Shown here: positions 43,485 through 50,083 of the stretch, in pieces
Layout: every line of letters starts with the position of its first letter
Position numbering within the stretch: the stretch's first letter is position 1
Assembly (NCBI RefSeq): GCF_001590985.1
Contig: NZ_BCTX01000037.1
Span: 1-50,083 of the forward strand
Length of the DNA: 50,083 nucleotides
Direction: 5' to 3'
Source of the DNA: Novosphingobium naphthalenivorans NBRC 102051
GTDB lineage: Bacteria; Pseudomonadota; Alphaproteobacteria; Sphingomonadales; Sphingomonadaceae
The notes under the pieces: model-generated
The model's database searches: none
The model's input: the letters and a program-made list of their open reading frames with translations, nothing else
What the model was told of the DNA's origin: nothing
Translations under genes and position numbers: made by a program

Positions 43485-44881
43485 GTGTAGAGCCTCAACG
43501 CGTTGTTGTCGGATGCATTGGAACCGGAGCCATCATAGTTGTGCCGCGCTCCGTCGAATTTGCCATAGGCGGTGTACTGCAAGCCCAATCGCATGTTCGC
43601 ACGCGGCCCCAGTGGCGAGTTGCCGGAACCCCATGGCGTGTAATCGACTTCGGCCATCACCCCATCGCTGTCAGGCTTGCCGTCGCCTTCGTAGAGACCG
43701 GTATTCCGGGTCCCGGAAGTGGCAAAGGCCCCCAAGGTCGCGTCAATTCCATTGTGCCACGCATAGCCGATATCGCCGCGCCATTCGCTGAGGTGATCGT
43801 GCGCACAATCCGGCGTGATACCATCACCCACGAGCGCCAACGCACAGCTTGCCTGCAAATTGCTCGTTTCATGGACATAACGAAGCTGCGTCGAGATCGT
43901 ATCGCCCGACGCCAAAGCCTTTTGCCAGGAGGCGTCGAAGCCAAGATCAGTGTAGCGGTCGCGCAGGCCGCTGCTCCGGTCGCGTCCGGGATTGATCCCG
44001 GCCTCCAGCGCGAAGGCGCCGACCGCCAGCGTTCCTCCGCCAGCCTGCCTCTGCAGGGCAAGGCGCCCGTAAGGGGCGAGGCCGCGGATATCGCCCGGAT
44101 CGCCGGGATCGGCTCCCAGCCAGTTGAGCGTCCCGGCTGACGGACTGGTATAGGCGCCGGCCTCGACGTAGAACTTCTGCCCGACCCAGGCATAAGCGCT
44201 CAGCCCCAGCGTATTCTGTGCCAGCGCACCATCGATCAGCGGCGCAGCAGCAGGCGTTCCGGAAACCGCCGTGTCGGTATAGGGGAAACCCCACGCAGGC
44301 GTGGTATTCCACACATCCTGAACCGTCGGCGAATTGTTGAGCGTCAGACCGTAAACCGCATCGGCACCGAACAGCTTGCCTCGCGTCACCGCCCTGACGT
44401 CAAGGTTATCCCAGGACCAGGCCTTCGCAACGCCATCGTAGGTGATCTGCGCGAAGCCGCCCAGGTGATTGCCGATGCCACCGGCCACGAACAGGCTGCC
44501 CTGATCGAAGGTCAGATTGTCGTTCCGGTCGAGACCGTCCGGGGGCGGGACCTGATCTTTCCGGGTATGCGTCACGGAAGCGACAGCCATGGCCGAGAAG
44601 GGCAGATTGAACGCGTTCGAACGCATCGTATAGCCGTCGAGCTTGAATTCGCGCCCGAACGGCGTGAGCTGCGGCCCGAAGCCTCCGACATGGCAGGCCT
44701 GACATGCCAGCCCGGTCTGTTCGGCAAAAGCCGGCACAGCCTCCGCGCGGCGGACCGGAACCAGCAGCAGCACAAGCCCCAGGGCAAAAGGCATCGCGAG
44801 AGGAACAAGCGTGCGCGGCGGAGGCAGCGCTTTCGTGCAACACGAGAACGATGGGACGGCTCTCGATGACGATCGCTTCAT
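43469..44881 (-). CDS. Fused cytochrome c-porin, Cyc2-like outer-membrane protein
   Basis: The protein has 470 aa. After a long signal peptide (cut near residue 48, RRAEA-VP) comes PAFAEQTGLACQACH with one haem site (Cys60 to His64), then LTPFGREFKLDGYTM, the short cytochrome domain pattern of Cyc2-type proteins (PxFARQTGxxCxxCH ... FGRxFKxxGY). The remaining 390 residues alternate polar and hydrophobic residues as outer-membrane strands do, and end ...LRLYTWLAF with a terminal Phe. Cyc2 carries electrons from outside Fe(II) across the outer membrane in iron oxidisers; many homologues have no tested function. AAGGAGGTG before the ATG at 44881 is an excellent ribosome site. The overlapping cytochrome c gene supports an electron-transfer role. 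Confidence 0.8.
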   Translation of the reverse strand: MKRSSSRAVPSFSCCTKALPPPRTLVPLAMPFALGLVLLLVPVRRAEAVPAFAEQTGLACQACHVGGFGPQLTPFGREFKLDGYTMRSNAFNLPFSAMAVASVTHTRKDQVPPPDGLDRNDNLTFDQGSLFVAGGIGNHLGGFAQITYDGVAKAWSWDNLDVRAVTRGKLFGADAVYGLTLNNSPTVQDVWNTTPAWGFPYTDTAVSGTPAAAPLIDGALAQNTLGLSAYAWVGQKFYVEAGAYTSPSAGTLNWLGADPGDPGDIRGLAPYGRLALQRQAGGGTLAVGAFALEAGINPGRDRSSGLRDRYTDLGFDASWQKALASGDTISTQLRYVHETSNLQASCALALVGDGITPDCAHDHLSEWRGDIGYAWHNGIDATLGAFATSGTRNTGLYEGDGKPDSDGVMAEVDYTPWGSGNSPLGPRANMRLGLQYTAYGKFDGARHNYDGSGSNASDNNALRLYTWLAF

Positions 44882-45034
44882 GACCACCTCCTTGTCACTT
44901 CGCATTTGTCTGCCGCTTCGGCCCGACCGTTCTTCATGCGAGAGTTCTGAGGCGGCCGTGTGAGACGCCGCCGCCGGCCGGCGTCCTCATCCGTGAACAG
45001 CGATTTGTTCGAACGTCCTGTCCGAAGGGCCCGT

Positions 45035-45043
45035 CCCCCCCCC
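45035..45043. repeat. Nine-base C tract next to the chemoreceptor stop codon
   Basis: A run of nine C (nine G on the coding strand) begins one base after the TGA stop of the chemoreceptor-like gene. Such tracts slip in replication, but this one is outside coding sequence. The rest of 44882-45034 shows only a GC-rich imperfect hairpin (about 44950-44985). Confidence 0.8.
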
Positions 45044-45044
45044 A

Positions 45045-46472
45045 TCACGCCGAAAAGGCGCAGCGCAACCCGCCCCAGTGGCGGCCCTTGACCGTAATCG
45101 GGCAGGAGACGTGCTTCATCAGCACGAAGTTCCCGCCGCCCATGTCGCGGCGGTAGATCTGTAACAGGAAAGGATCGCGGTTGCGCGCCGCGGCCATGCC
45201 CACCCGGTCGTCGAAGATGCGGCGATTGCGCGCATGGGCCGCGTTCCATACCGGATCAGGACCCTGCGGCTGGGAGAACTGGCGGTTGTGCGTGGCGATA
45301 TAGCCGTTGCGATCGCAGGAACAGGCAAAGACGATGCGGGGATCGAAACCGGCCAGCCGCTCCTGAAACGCCGGCAGCACCCTGTCGGTAAAAGCGGTGT
45401 GGCGGGCCAGGTGCTGGACCGGATCGGTGTTGGCAATCACCCGGTACTGATCGTCGAACAAGTCCGCAAAATCGATATCGCCGCGTTCGACAGCCGCTTC
45501 GAATGCCTCGGAAATCCCCGCGGCGGTCTGGCATGTGGCATCGATGATCGCACTGTCCCCGGTCGCGATGCCGGCCCGCGTGACCGACCACAGCAGGCCC
45601 TCGGCCAGCCCGTTCACTTCATTGAGACCACTGGTGGCCTCGCCAACTTCGGAGGCGGTGGAAATCAGCCCGTCGCTGACATGGTTGATATGCGAAATGA
45701 GTCTCGCGAAATCATCCTCGTGACGCTGGGTCACGGTAACAACCTCATCCGATTTTTCGCGGATGTCGTGGAGGTTCGATGCGGCCTGCCCCGTCATATC
45801 GATGATCGCACTGGCATCCTCGCTGACGCCGCCGGCCAGCGCGATGTTTTCCTGCCCTTGCGCGATCAGCTGCTTTGCGGCCGCATTCACCTGGCCCAGC
45901 ACGCGGTCGATCTCTTCGGTTGCCCCCTGCGTCTTGTTGGCCAGCATCCGCACTTCGTGCGCGACCACGGCAAAGCCCTTGCCCGCATCCCCGGCGCGCG
46001 CGGCCTCGATCGAGGCATTGAGCGCCAGCAGGTTGGTCTGCATCGCGATCGAACTGATGTCGCTGGAGATGCGTGCCGCCTGCGAAAGCGACGACTGCAG
46101 ATCCACCAGCAGCTGCGAAGCCGCGCCGACGGCCCCGGCCAGCTGCTGGATCTTGGTCAGCGAGGCGGTGATCTTGGCGCTGGTGTTGTCCAGATCCTGT
46201 TCGGCTTTGACGATCGTGCCACCGATGCGCTGCATGGTTCGGTTGAGTTCGACGGTTTCGCGCGTGAACAGGTCCGTGAGCTGCTTCAGTTCGTGCGCGG
46301 CCTCGCATCCTTCGGCGCTGTCCTGCTCGATATGCTCGGCATTGCCGACGATGTCACTGAGCCGGATCGCGAGATGCCCGATGTCGCGATAGATATCCGC
46401 GGCGACCTGCGTCCATTCGCGATTCGCCCGATTGTCGTTTTCATGCGGCCCCGCCGCAAACACAGTTGCCAT
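45045..46472 (-). CDS. Soluble methyl-accepting-chemotaxis-like protein with C-terminal sensor region
   Basis: The protein has 475 aa with no membrane segment or signal peptide. The signalling hairpin includes [21 protein letters not shown] and [25 protein letters not shown] (about residues 140-185). Sensory-looking sequence follows from about 325, with [21 protein letters not shown] and a final [32 protein letters not shown], similar to the C-terminal sensor part of cytoplasmic alphaproteobacterial receptors. The usual order (sensor first) is reversed. I start at the ATG at 46472 (MATVFAAGP); an ATG at 46529 is possible. No che genes are nearby. It could tune chemotaxis or another histidine-kinase path. 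Confidence 0.87.
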   Translation of the reverse strand: MATVFAAGPHENDNRANREWTQVAADIYRDIGHLAIRLSDIVGNAEHIEQDSAEGCEAAHELKQLTDLFTRETVELNRTMQRIGGTIVKAEQDLDNTSAKITASLTKIQQLAGAVGAASQLLVDLQSSLSQAARISSDISSIAMQTNLLALNASIEAARAGDAGKGFAVVAHEVRMLANKTQGATEEIDRVLGQVNAAAKQLIAQGQENIALAGGVSEDASAIIDMTGQAASNLHDIREKSDEVVTVTQRHEDDFARLISHINHVSDGLISTASEVGEATSGLNEVNGLAEGLLWSVTRAGIATGDSAIIDATCQTAAGISEAFEAAVERGDIDFADLFDDQYRVIANTDPVQHLARHTAFTDRVLPAFQERLAGFDPRIVFACSCDRNGYIATHNRQFSQPQGPDPVWNAAHARNRRIFDDRVGMAAARNRDPFLLQIYRRDMGGGNFVLMKHVSCPITVKGRHWGGLRCAFSA

Positions 46473-46651
46473 CCTCGTTTCCCGACAAGGCCGCCCCGAC
46501 GCAGGGATCGCCCGATTAATGGGCAACATGGCACATCATCGTTTACCTTTTCCGGCAGAGTCCATGCGTGGACATCCGGAGGCCGCTTTCGCCTGCCCGC
46601 CCCTGTCCTCAGCCCCTGTCCAAGCCCGCGCAATTGCGCTAACGGGCCGCG

Positions 46652-47998
46652 ATGCGTCCTACCCAGATTCCCAAGACCTACCGGGTCAAGAGCTTCGGCT
46701 GCCAGATGAACGTCTATGACGGCGATCGCATGGCCGAACTGCTGGCCGAACAGGGCATCCAGCCCGCCGCCGAAGGCGAGGATGCCGATCTCGTCGTACT
46801 CAACACCTGCCACATCCGCGAAAAGGCCGCCGAGAAAGTCTATTCCGACATCGGCCGAATCGTGAAGGATTGGGGCCGCGAGGATGGCTCGTCGCCGCTC
46901 ATCGCGGTCGCCGGCTGCGTCGCGCAGGCGGAGGGCGAGGAGATCATGGCGCGCGCGCCCGCGGTGAAGATGGTTGTCGGCCCGCAGGCCTATCACCGCC
47001 TGCCCGAAATGCTGCGCGATGCCGCGGCCGGCAAGCGCGTGACCGATACCGACATGCCGGCCGAGACCAAGTTCGGCGCGCTGCCCAAGCGCCGCCGTTC
47101 GGGCCCGACCGCGTTCCTCACCGTGCAGGAAGGTTGCGACAAGTTCTGCACTTATTGCGTGGTGCCCTATACGCGCGGCGCCGAAGTCTCCCGCCCGAAC
47201 GCCGACCTGATCGACGAGGCGAAGCGGCTGGTCGAAAGCGGCGCCCGCGAGATCACGCTGCTCGGCCAGAACGTCAATGCCTGGACCGGGGAGAACGCGA
47301 AAGGCCAGCCGATCGGCCTCGACGGGCTGATCCGCGAGCTGGCCGAAATCCCGGACCTCGCGCGCATCCGCTATACCACCAGCCACCCCAACGACATGAC
47401 CGAAGGGCTGGTCGCCGCCCATGGCGAGATCGGAAAGCTGATGCCTTTCCTTCACTTGCCGGTGCAGGCGGGCAATGACCGTGTGCTCAAGGCGATGAAC
47501 CGCAGCCACACGGTTGAAAGCTATCTGCGCATTCTGGAGCAGGTCCGCGCTGTACGGCCCGACATCGCGCTCTCGGGCGACTTCATCGTCGGCTTCCCCG
47601 GCGAGACCGACGCCGAGTTCGAGGATACGCTGAAACTGGTCGACGCCGTGGGCTATGCCCAGTGCTTCAGCTTCAAGTATTCACCGCGCCCCGGCACCCC
47701 CGCCGCGACGATGGACGATCAGATTCCGCTTGCCGTGATGGACGAGCGCCTGCAGCGCTTGCAGACCACGCTCAACCGCGATCAGTATGCCTTCAACAAG
47801 GCCAGCATTGGCAAGACTTGCGACGTACTGGTGGAGCGCAAGGGCAAGCACCCCGGCCAGTGGCTGGGCAAGTCGCCCTGGCTGCAATCGGTGCATTTCA
47901 CCGGCGAAGCGCAAGTGGGCGATCTCGTCACGGTGGAACTGACCGAGGCGGGGCCGAACTCGATTGCGGCCAGGCTGCTGGATACCGTGACGGCCTGA
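46652..47998 (+). CDS. miaB: tRNA-2-methylthio-N6-dimethylallyladenosine synthase
   Basis: The 448-aa radical-SAM methylthiotransferase binds two iron-sulfur clusters: one through Cys17 (SFGCQMN), Cys53 (NTCHIREKA) and Cys89 (AGCVAQ), and the SAM cluster through Cys162, Cys166 and Cys169 ([17 protein letters not shown]). A C-terminal TRAM domain ends the protein. It adds a methylthio group to i6A37 of tRNAs reading U-starting codons. It is divergent from the chemoreceptor gene and followed by phoH, a common order. Confidence 0.97.
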   Translation: MRPTQIPKTYRVKSFGCQMNVYDGDRMAELLAEQGIQPAAEGEDADLVVLNTCHIREKAAEKVYSDIGRIVKDWGREDGSSPLIAVAGCVAQAEGEEIMARAPAVKMVVGPQAYHRLPEMLRDAAAGKRVTDTDMPAETKFGALPKRRRSGPTAFLTVQEGCDKFCTYCVVPYTRGAEVSRPNADLIDEAKRLVESGAREITLLGQNVNAWTGENAKGQPIGLDGLIRELAEIPDLARIRYTTSHPNDMTEGLVAAHGEIGKLMPFLHLPVQAGNDRVLKAMNRSHTVESYLRILEQVRAVRPDIALSGDFIVGFPGETDAEFEDTLKLVDAVGYAQCFSFKYSPRPGTPAATMDDQIPLAVMDERLQRLQTTLNRDQYAFNKASIGKTCDVLVERKGKHPGQWLGKSPWLQSVHFTGEAQVGDLVTVELTEAGPNSIAARLLDTVTA

Positions 47999-48009
47999 GA
48001 ATCTGTTTG

Positions 48010-48032
48010 GAAATGCGCTGAAGGCGCATTTC
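48010..48032 (+). terminator. Hairpin after miaB
   Basis: The 9-bp stem GAAATGCGC / GCGCATTTC with a 5-nt loop lies 12 nt after the miaB stop. There is no T run, so it may only partly separate miaB from phoH. Confidence 0.5.
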
Positions 48033-48158
48033 ACGGCACCGGCCCCGCTCTGCCGCTAGACAACTTATCCACCGCGCTGCATTACAGCATGACTTGCGCG
48101 CGGAAATTGCCGTCCTATCTTTCGAATCAGGAACAATTCCTTCGTTCGAAAGGAGCAC

Positions 48159-49178
48159 ATGGCCCGAAAAGCAGCCCGTGCCGATAATACGGCGCAGTTC
48201 CGCCCCGAGACCCATCGCCGGGCGCGTGTTGATGTCGAGTTCGATGAACCGACGCTGCTGGGGGCCTTGTTCGGCCAGTTCGATGCCAATCTCGTCCAGG
48301 TGGAAAACCGGCTCGGCGTCTATATTTCCGCACGCGGCAACAAGATCCAGGTGGAAGGGCCCGAAGATGCCGTCGCCCGCACCCGCGATACGCTGAAAGG
48401 CATGTATCACCGGCTGGAAATGGGGCAGGATCTGGACTCCGGAGCCATTGAATCGCTGATCGCCATGTCCTCCGAACCCACCCTTGAAGGCATCATTTCC
48501 GGCGATGCGGGCGCGCCGCCGATCATGATCCGCACGCGCAAGAAAACGATCGTGCCGCGCTCGGCCACGCAGATCGAATATATGCGCGCGCTGTCGAAGG
48601 CAGACGTGATCTTCGCGCTCGGCCCGGCGGGCACCGGCAAGACCTATCTGGCCGTGGCGCAGGCCGTCAGCCAGCTGATGACCGGCTCGGTCCAGCGCCT
48701 GATCCTCTCGCGCCCCGCCGTGGAAGCAGGCGAGAAGCTGGGCTTCCTGCCCGGCGACATGAAGGACAAGGTCGATCCCTACCTGCGCCCGCTCTATGAT
48801 GCGCTCTACGACTGTATGCCGCCCGAACAGGTGGAACGCCGCCTGGCCTCGGGCGAGATCGAGATCGCCCCAATCGCCTTCATGCGCGGCCGCACGCTGG
48901 CCGATGCCTTCGTCATCCTCGACGAAGCGCAGAACACCACGCGCGAGCAGATGAAGATGTTCCTCACCCGCTTCGGCCAGAACAGCCGCATGGTGATCTG
49001 CGGCGACCCGCGTCAGGTCGACATCCCCGGCGGCGACCGCATGAGCGGTCTTGCCGACGCCGTGCAGCGGCTGGAAGGCGTGGACGACATCGCCGTCACC
49101 CGCTTCACCGCGGCCGACGTGGTGCGCCACCCGATCGTCGGGCGGATCGTCGAGGCTTATGAGGGCAAGGCGGAGTAG
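48159..49178 (+). CDS. phoH: PhoH-family ATPase
   Basis: The 339-aa protein has an N-terminal KH-like part (residues 25-85), Walker A GPAGTGKT at 155-162, and Walker B VILDEAQN followed by TTREQMKMFLTRFGQNSRMVICGDPRQVD. This is the PhoH/YbeZ type, a putative ATP-dependent RNA-handling protein that usually works with the endoribonuclease YbeY. The ribosome site AAAGGAG precedes the ATG. In many relatives ybeY follows directly; here a small unknown gene and a GIY-YIG gene follow instead, so the usual cluster may be interrupted. Confidence 0.95.
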   Translation: MARKAARADNTAQFRPETHRRARVDVEFDEPTLLGALFGQFDANLVQVENRLGVYISARGNKIQVEGPEDAVARTRDTLKGMYHRLEMGQDLDSGAIESLIAMSSEPTLEGIISGDAGAPPIMIRTRKKTIVPRSATQIEYMRALSKADVIFALGPAGTGKTYLAVAQAVSQLMTGSVQRLILSRPAVEAGEKLGFLPGDMKDKVDPYLRPLYDALYDCMPPEQVERRLASGEIEIAPIAFMRGRTLADAFVILDEAQNTTREQMKMFLTRFGQNSRMVICGDPRQVDIPGGDRMSGLADAVQRLEGVDDIAVTRFTAADVVRHPIVGRIVEAYEGKAE

Positions 49179-49193
49179 CTCTCGCATAAAAGA

Positions 49194-49216
49194 CCGGGAA
49201 ACCGGCGGTTTCCCGG
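49194..49216 (+). terminator. Hairpin after phoH
   Basis: A perfect 10-bp stem CCGGGAAACC / GGTTTCCCGG with a 3-nt loop lies 16 nt after the phoH stop. No long T run follows. Confidence 0.6.
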
Positions 49217-49280
49217 CGTGCATTCGCCATCTTGCTCTTTCATGCTTTGAATCCAAGTCATGGCACGATAGGCGCGTCTT

Positions 49281-49541
49281 ATGATGAACATTCCCTGGGA
49301 TCAGCCCGCGACGCTGATCGATCTGGACGGCAAGACACCGATCATCGGCACGATCTTCGACTGCGTCACGCATTTCTCGCTGTTCAAGCCCTTCGCCAAG
49401 GCACAGGCGCGCGTGCTGTTGACCCGGCCGGCTTTTCGCCCGGGCAAGAAGACCCGGACCTGGGTTCTCAACCCGGACGAAATCGAAATGCTCGTCCAGA
49501 AATGGTCCGCTGAAATCGAGGAAGCGCTGCAACCCGACTGA
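49281..49541 (+). CDS. Small conserved-looking hypothetical protein
   Basis: The protein has 86 aa with normal codon use and mixed alpha/beta character: WDQPATLIDLDGKTPIIG, then basic segments LLTRPAFRPGKKTRTW, then an acidic helix EIEMLVQKWSAEIEEAL. It has no signal peptide, membrane helix or known motif. The start is the first of two ATG (49281 or 49284); the AGG about 12 nt upstream is weak. I do not recognise the family. Its place after phoH and before the nuclease gene says nothing clear about function. Confidence 0.6.
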   Translation: MMNIPWDQPATLIDLDGKTPIIGTIFDCVTHFSLFKPFAKAQARVLLTRPAFRPGKKTRTWVLNPDEIEMLVQKWSAEIEEALQPD

Positions 49542-49589
49542 CGGCGTGGCATCCGGGGCGCGGGGGCCATGAAGTCCAAAAACTTCACC

Positions 49590-49620
49590 GTCGCCCCCGC
49601 GAAGGCGGGGGCCCCGCTTC
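49590..49620. repeat. Palindromic repeat, left copy flanking the GIY-YIG gene
   Basis: This 31-bp element holds the hairpin CCCCCGC-GAAG-GCGGGGG. It matches the copy at 49945-49975 in the opposite direction at 30 of 31 positions, and ends eight bases before the nuclease stop codon. Confidence 0.9.
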
Positions 49621-49628
49621 CTGGCGTC

Positions 49629-49928
49629 TTAGACAACGCCTCCGAGACGCTCGAACATATCCTCCCAATCCGGGTTCGCCGTCTCGATCAGCCGGATTTT
49701 CCAATCGCGGCGCCATTTCTTGATCGCCTTTTCCCGGCGGATCGCATCTTCGATCTCATCATAGCGCTCGGCGTAAACAAGGCGGGTAAAGCCATACTTT
49801 CGCGCAAACTGTGAGCCAGTGCCTTCACGATGCTGCCAGATGCGGCGTTGCAGATGGGCAGTGACGCCAGTGTAGATGCCGCCGCGATAGCGGTCGCTCG
49901 TCATGTACAACCAGCCGCCTTTGGTCAC
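49629..49928 (-). CDS. GIY-YIG endonuclease-domain protein
   Basis: The 99-aa single-domain protein fits the UvrC/Slx1-type GIY-YIG fold: strand residues WLYMTS (in place of GIY) and GIYTGVTAH (the YIG strand), the conserved Arg in LQRRIWQHR, then KYGFTRLVYAER and the Glu-bearing helix IEDAIRREKAIKKWRR. Such small proteins are abundant in alphaproteobacteria and of unknown role. The GTG at 49928 has AAGGA upstream and puts the domain at the N-terminus; a longer frame to 50054 would translate a repeat sequence. The gene lies between inverted copies of a 31-bp palindrome. Confidence 0.88.
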   Translation of the reverse strand: MTKGGWLYMTSDRYRGGIYTGVTAHLQRRIWQHREGTGSQFARKYGFTRLVYAERYDEIEDAIRREKAIKKWRRDWKIRLIETANPDWEDMFERLGGVV

Positions 49929-49944
49929 TGCTCTGTCCTTGAGA

Positions 49945-49975
49945 GAAGCGGGCCCCCCGCCTTCGCGGGGGCGAC
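49945..49975. repeat. Palindromic repeat, right copy flanking the GIY-YIG gene
   Basis: This is the inverted partner of 49590-49620, with one mismatch in 31. It lies 17 nt before the GTG start of the nuclease gene, so it is in the gene's leader. Confidence 0.9.
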
Positions 49976-50023
49976 GGAGCTGGTTTGGGTAATACCGCGC
50001 CTTCAAGCCAATTAAATCCGCGT

Positions 50024-50045
50024 CATCCCCGCGAATGCGGGGATG
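50024..50045. repeat. Related GC-rich palindrome
   Basis: A perfect 9-bp stem CATCCCCGC / GCGGGGATG with loop GAAT. It has the same architecture as the two flanking repeats (GAAG loop) and probably belongs to the same repeat family in a different subtype. Confidence 0.75.
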
Positions 50046-50083
50046 TGGACTCACGTTTGAAGTGCAACGGTTGACTGGAAGCA

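Noticed and set aside
41603..44140. An 845-aa open frame on the plus strand
   Set aside because: It is antisense to argS and the cytochrome genes, which have clear motifs and starts; long antisense frames are usual at this GC content, and the protein shows no domain.

Overview
The window is about 63-65% GC by eye, densely coded, and carries four large TonB-dependent receptor (TBDR) genes, one of them frameshifted. It also has the argS-SPOR-nagZ-scpA-scpB-tatABC gene order and several short GC-rich palindromic repeats. Together these point to a sphingomonad (alphaproteobacterium, Sphingomonadaceae; Novosphingobium or Sphingobium would fit). This assignment is inference from gene content and order; no database was searched.

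Positions 1-9.9 kb are a catabolic accessory region. It holds the start of a MatB-like acyl-CoA (malonyl-CoA) synthetase, a TBDR broken by a one-base frameshift, a StyA-like FAD epoxidase, an AraC-type regulator, a divergent StyB-like flavin reductase, and a tight operon of MDR dehydrogenase, cupin and amidase. The two halves of a two-component styrene/indole-type monooxygenase lie on either side of the regulator. The likely job is uptake and oxidative breakdown of an aromatic or N-heteroaromatic compound. From 9.9 to 14.6 kb come an exported metallo-beta-lactamase-fold hydrolase, a second AraC regulator and another TBDR.

Positions 14.7-25.9 kb form a carbohydrate-utilisation locus. An SGNH esterase (+) converges on an operon (-) of TBDR, GH3 glucosidase lipoprotein, flavin-dependent 'tryptophan halogenase' homologue, GH30 lipoprotein and a FucP-type MFS sugar transporter. 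A LacI-family regulator sits at its head. A 16-bp palindrome in front of the TBDR and a near-identical site in front of lacI are probable LacI operators. The GH30 plus GH3 pair suggests a beta-glucan or related glycan as substrate.

Positions 26.2-36 kb are mixed: a further TBDR behind a small DUF2292/YezD-like gene (possible sulfur link), a di-heme cytochrome c peroxidase-like lipoprotein, tRNA-Val(TAC) with its terminator, bpt (N-end-rule aminoacyltransferase), ilvA, a 3-hydroxyisobutyrate-dehydrogenase-family reductase coupled to an exported amidohydrolase, and a 112-bp inverted repeat.

Positions 36-50 kb are mostly core genes: tatCBA, scpBA, nagZ, a SPOR protein, argS, then miaB and phoH. 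Upstream of argS lies a fused cytochrome-porin resembling Cyc2, overlapping a monoheme cytochrome c gene; this is a candidate electron conduit across the outer membrane. A soluble chemoreceptor-like protein follows. The scpB gene translates a palindromic repeat into its N-terminus, and the window ends with a GIY-YIG nuclease gene bracketed by inverted copies of a 31-bp repeat.
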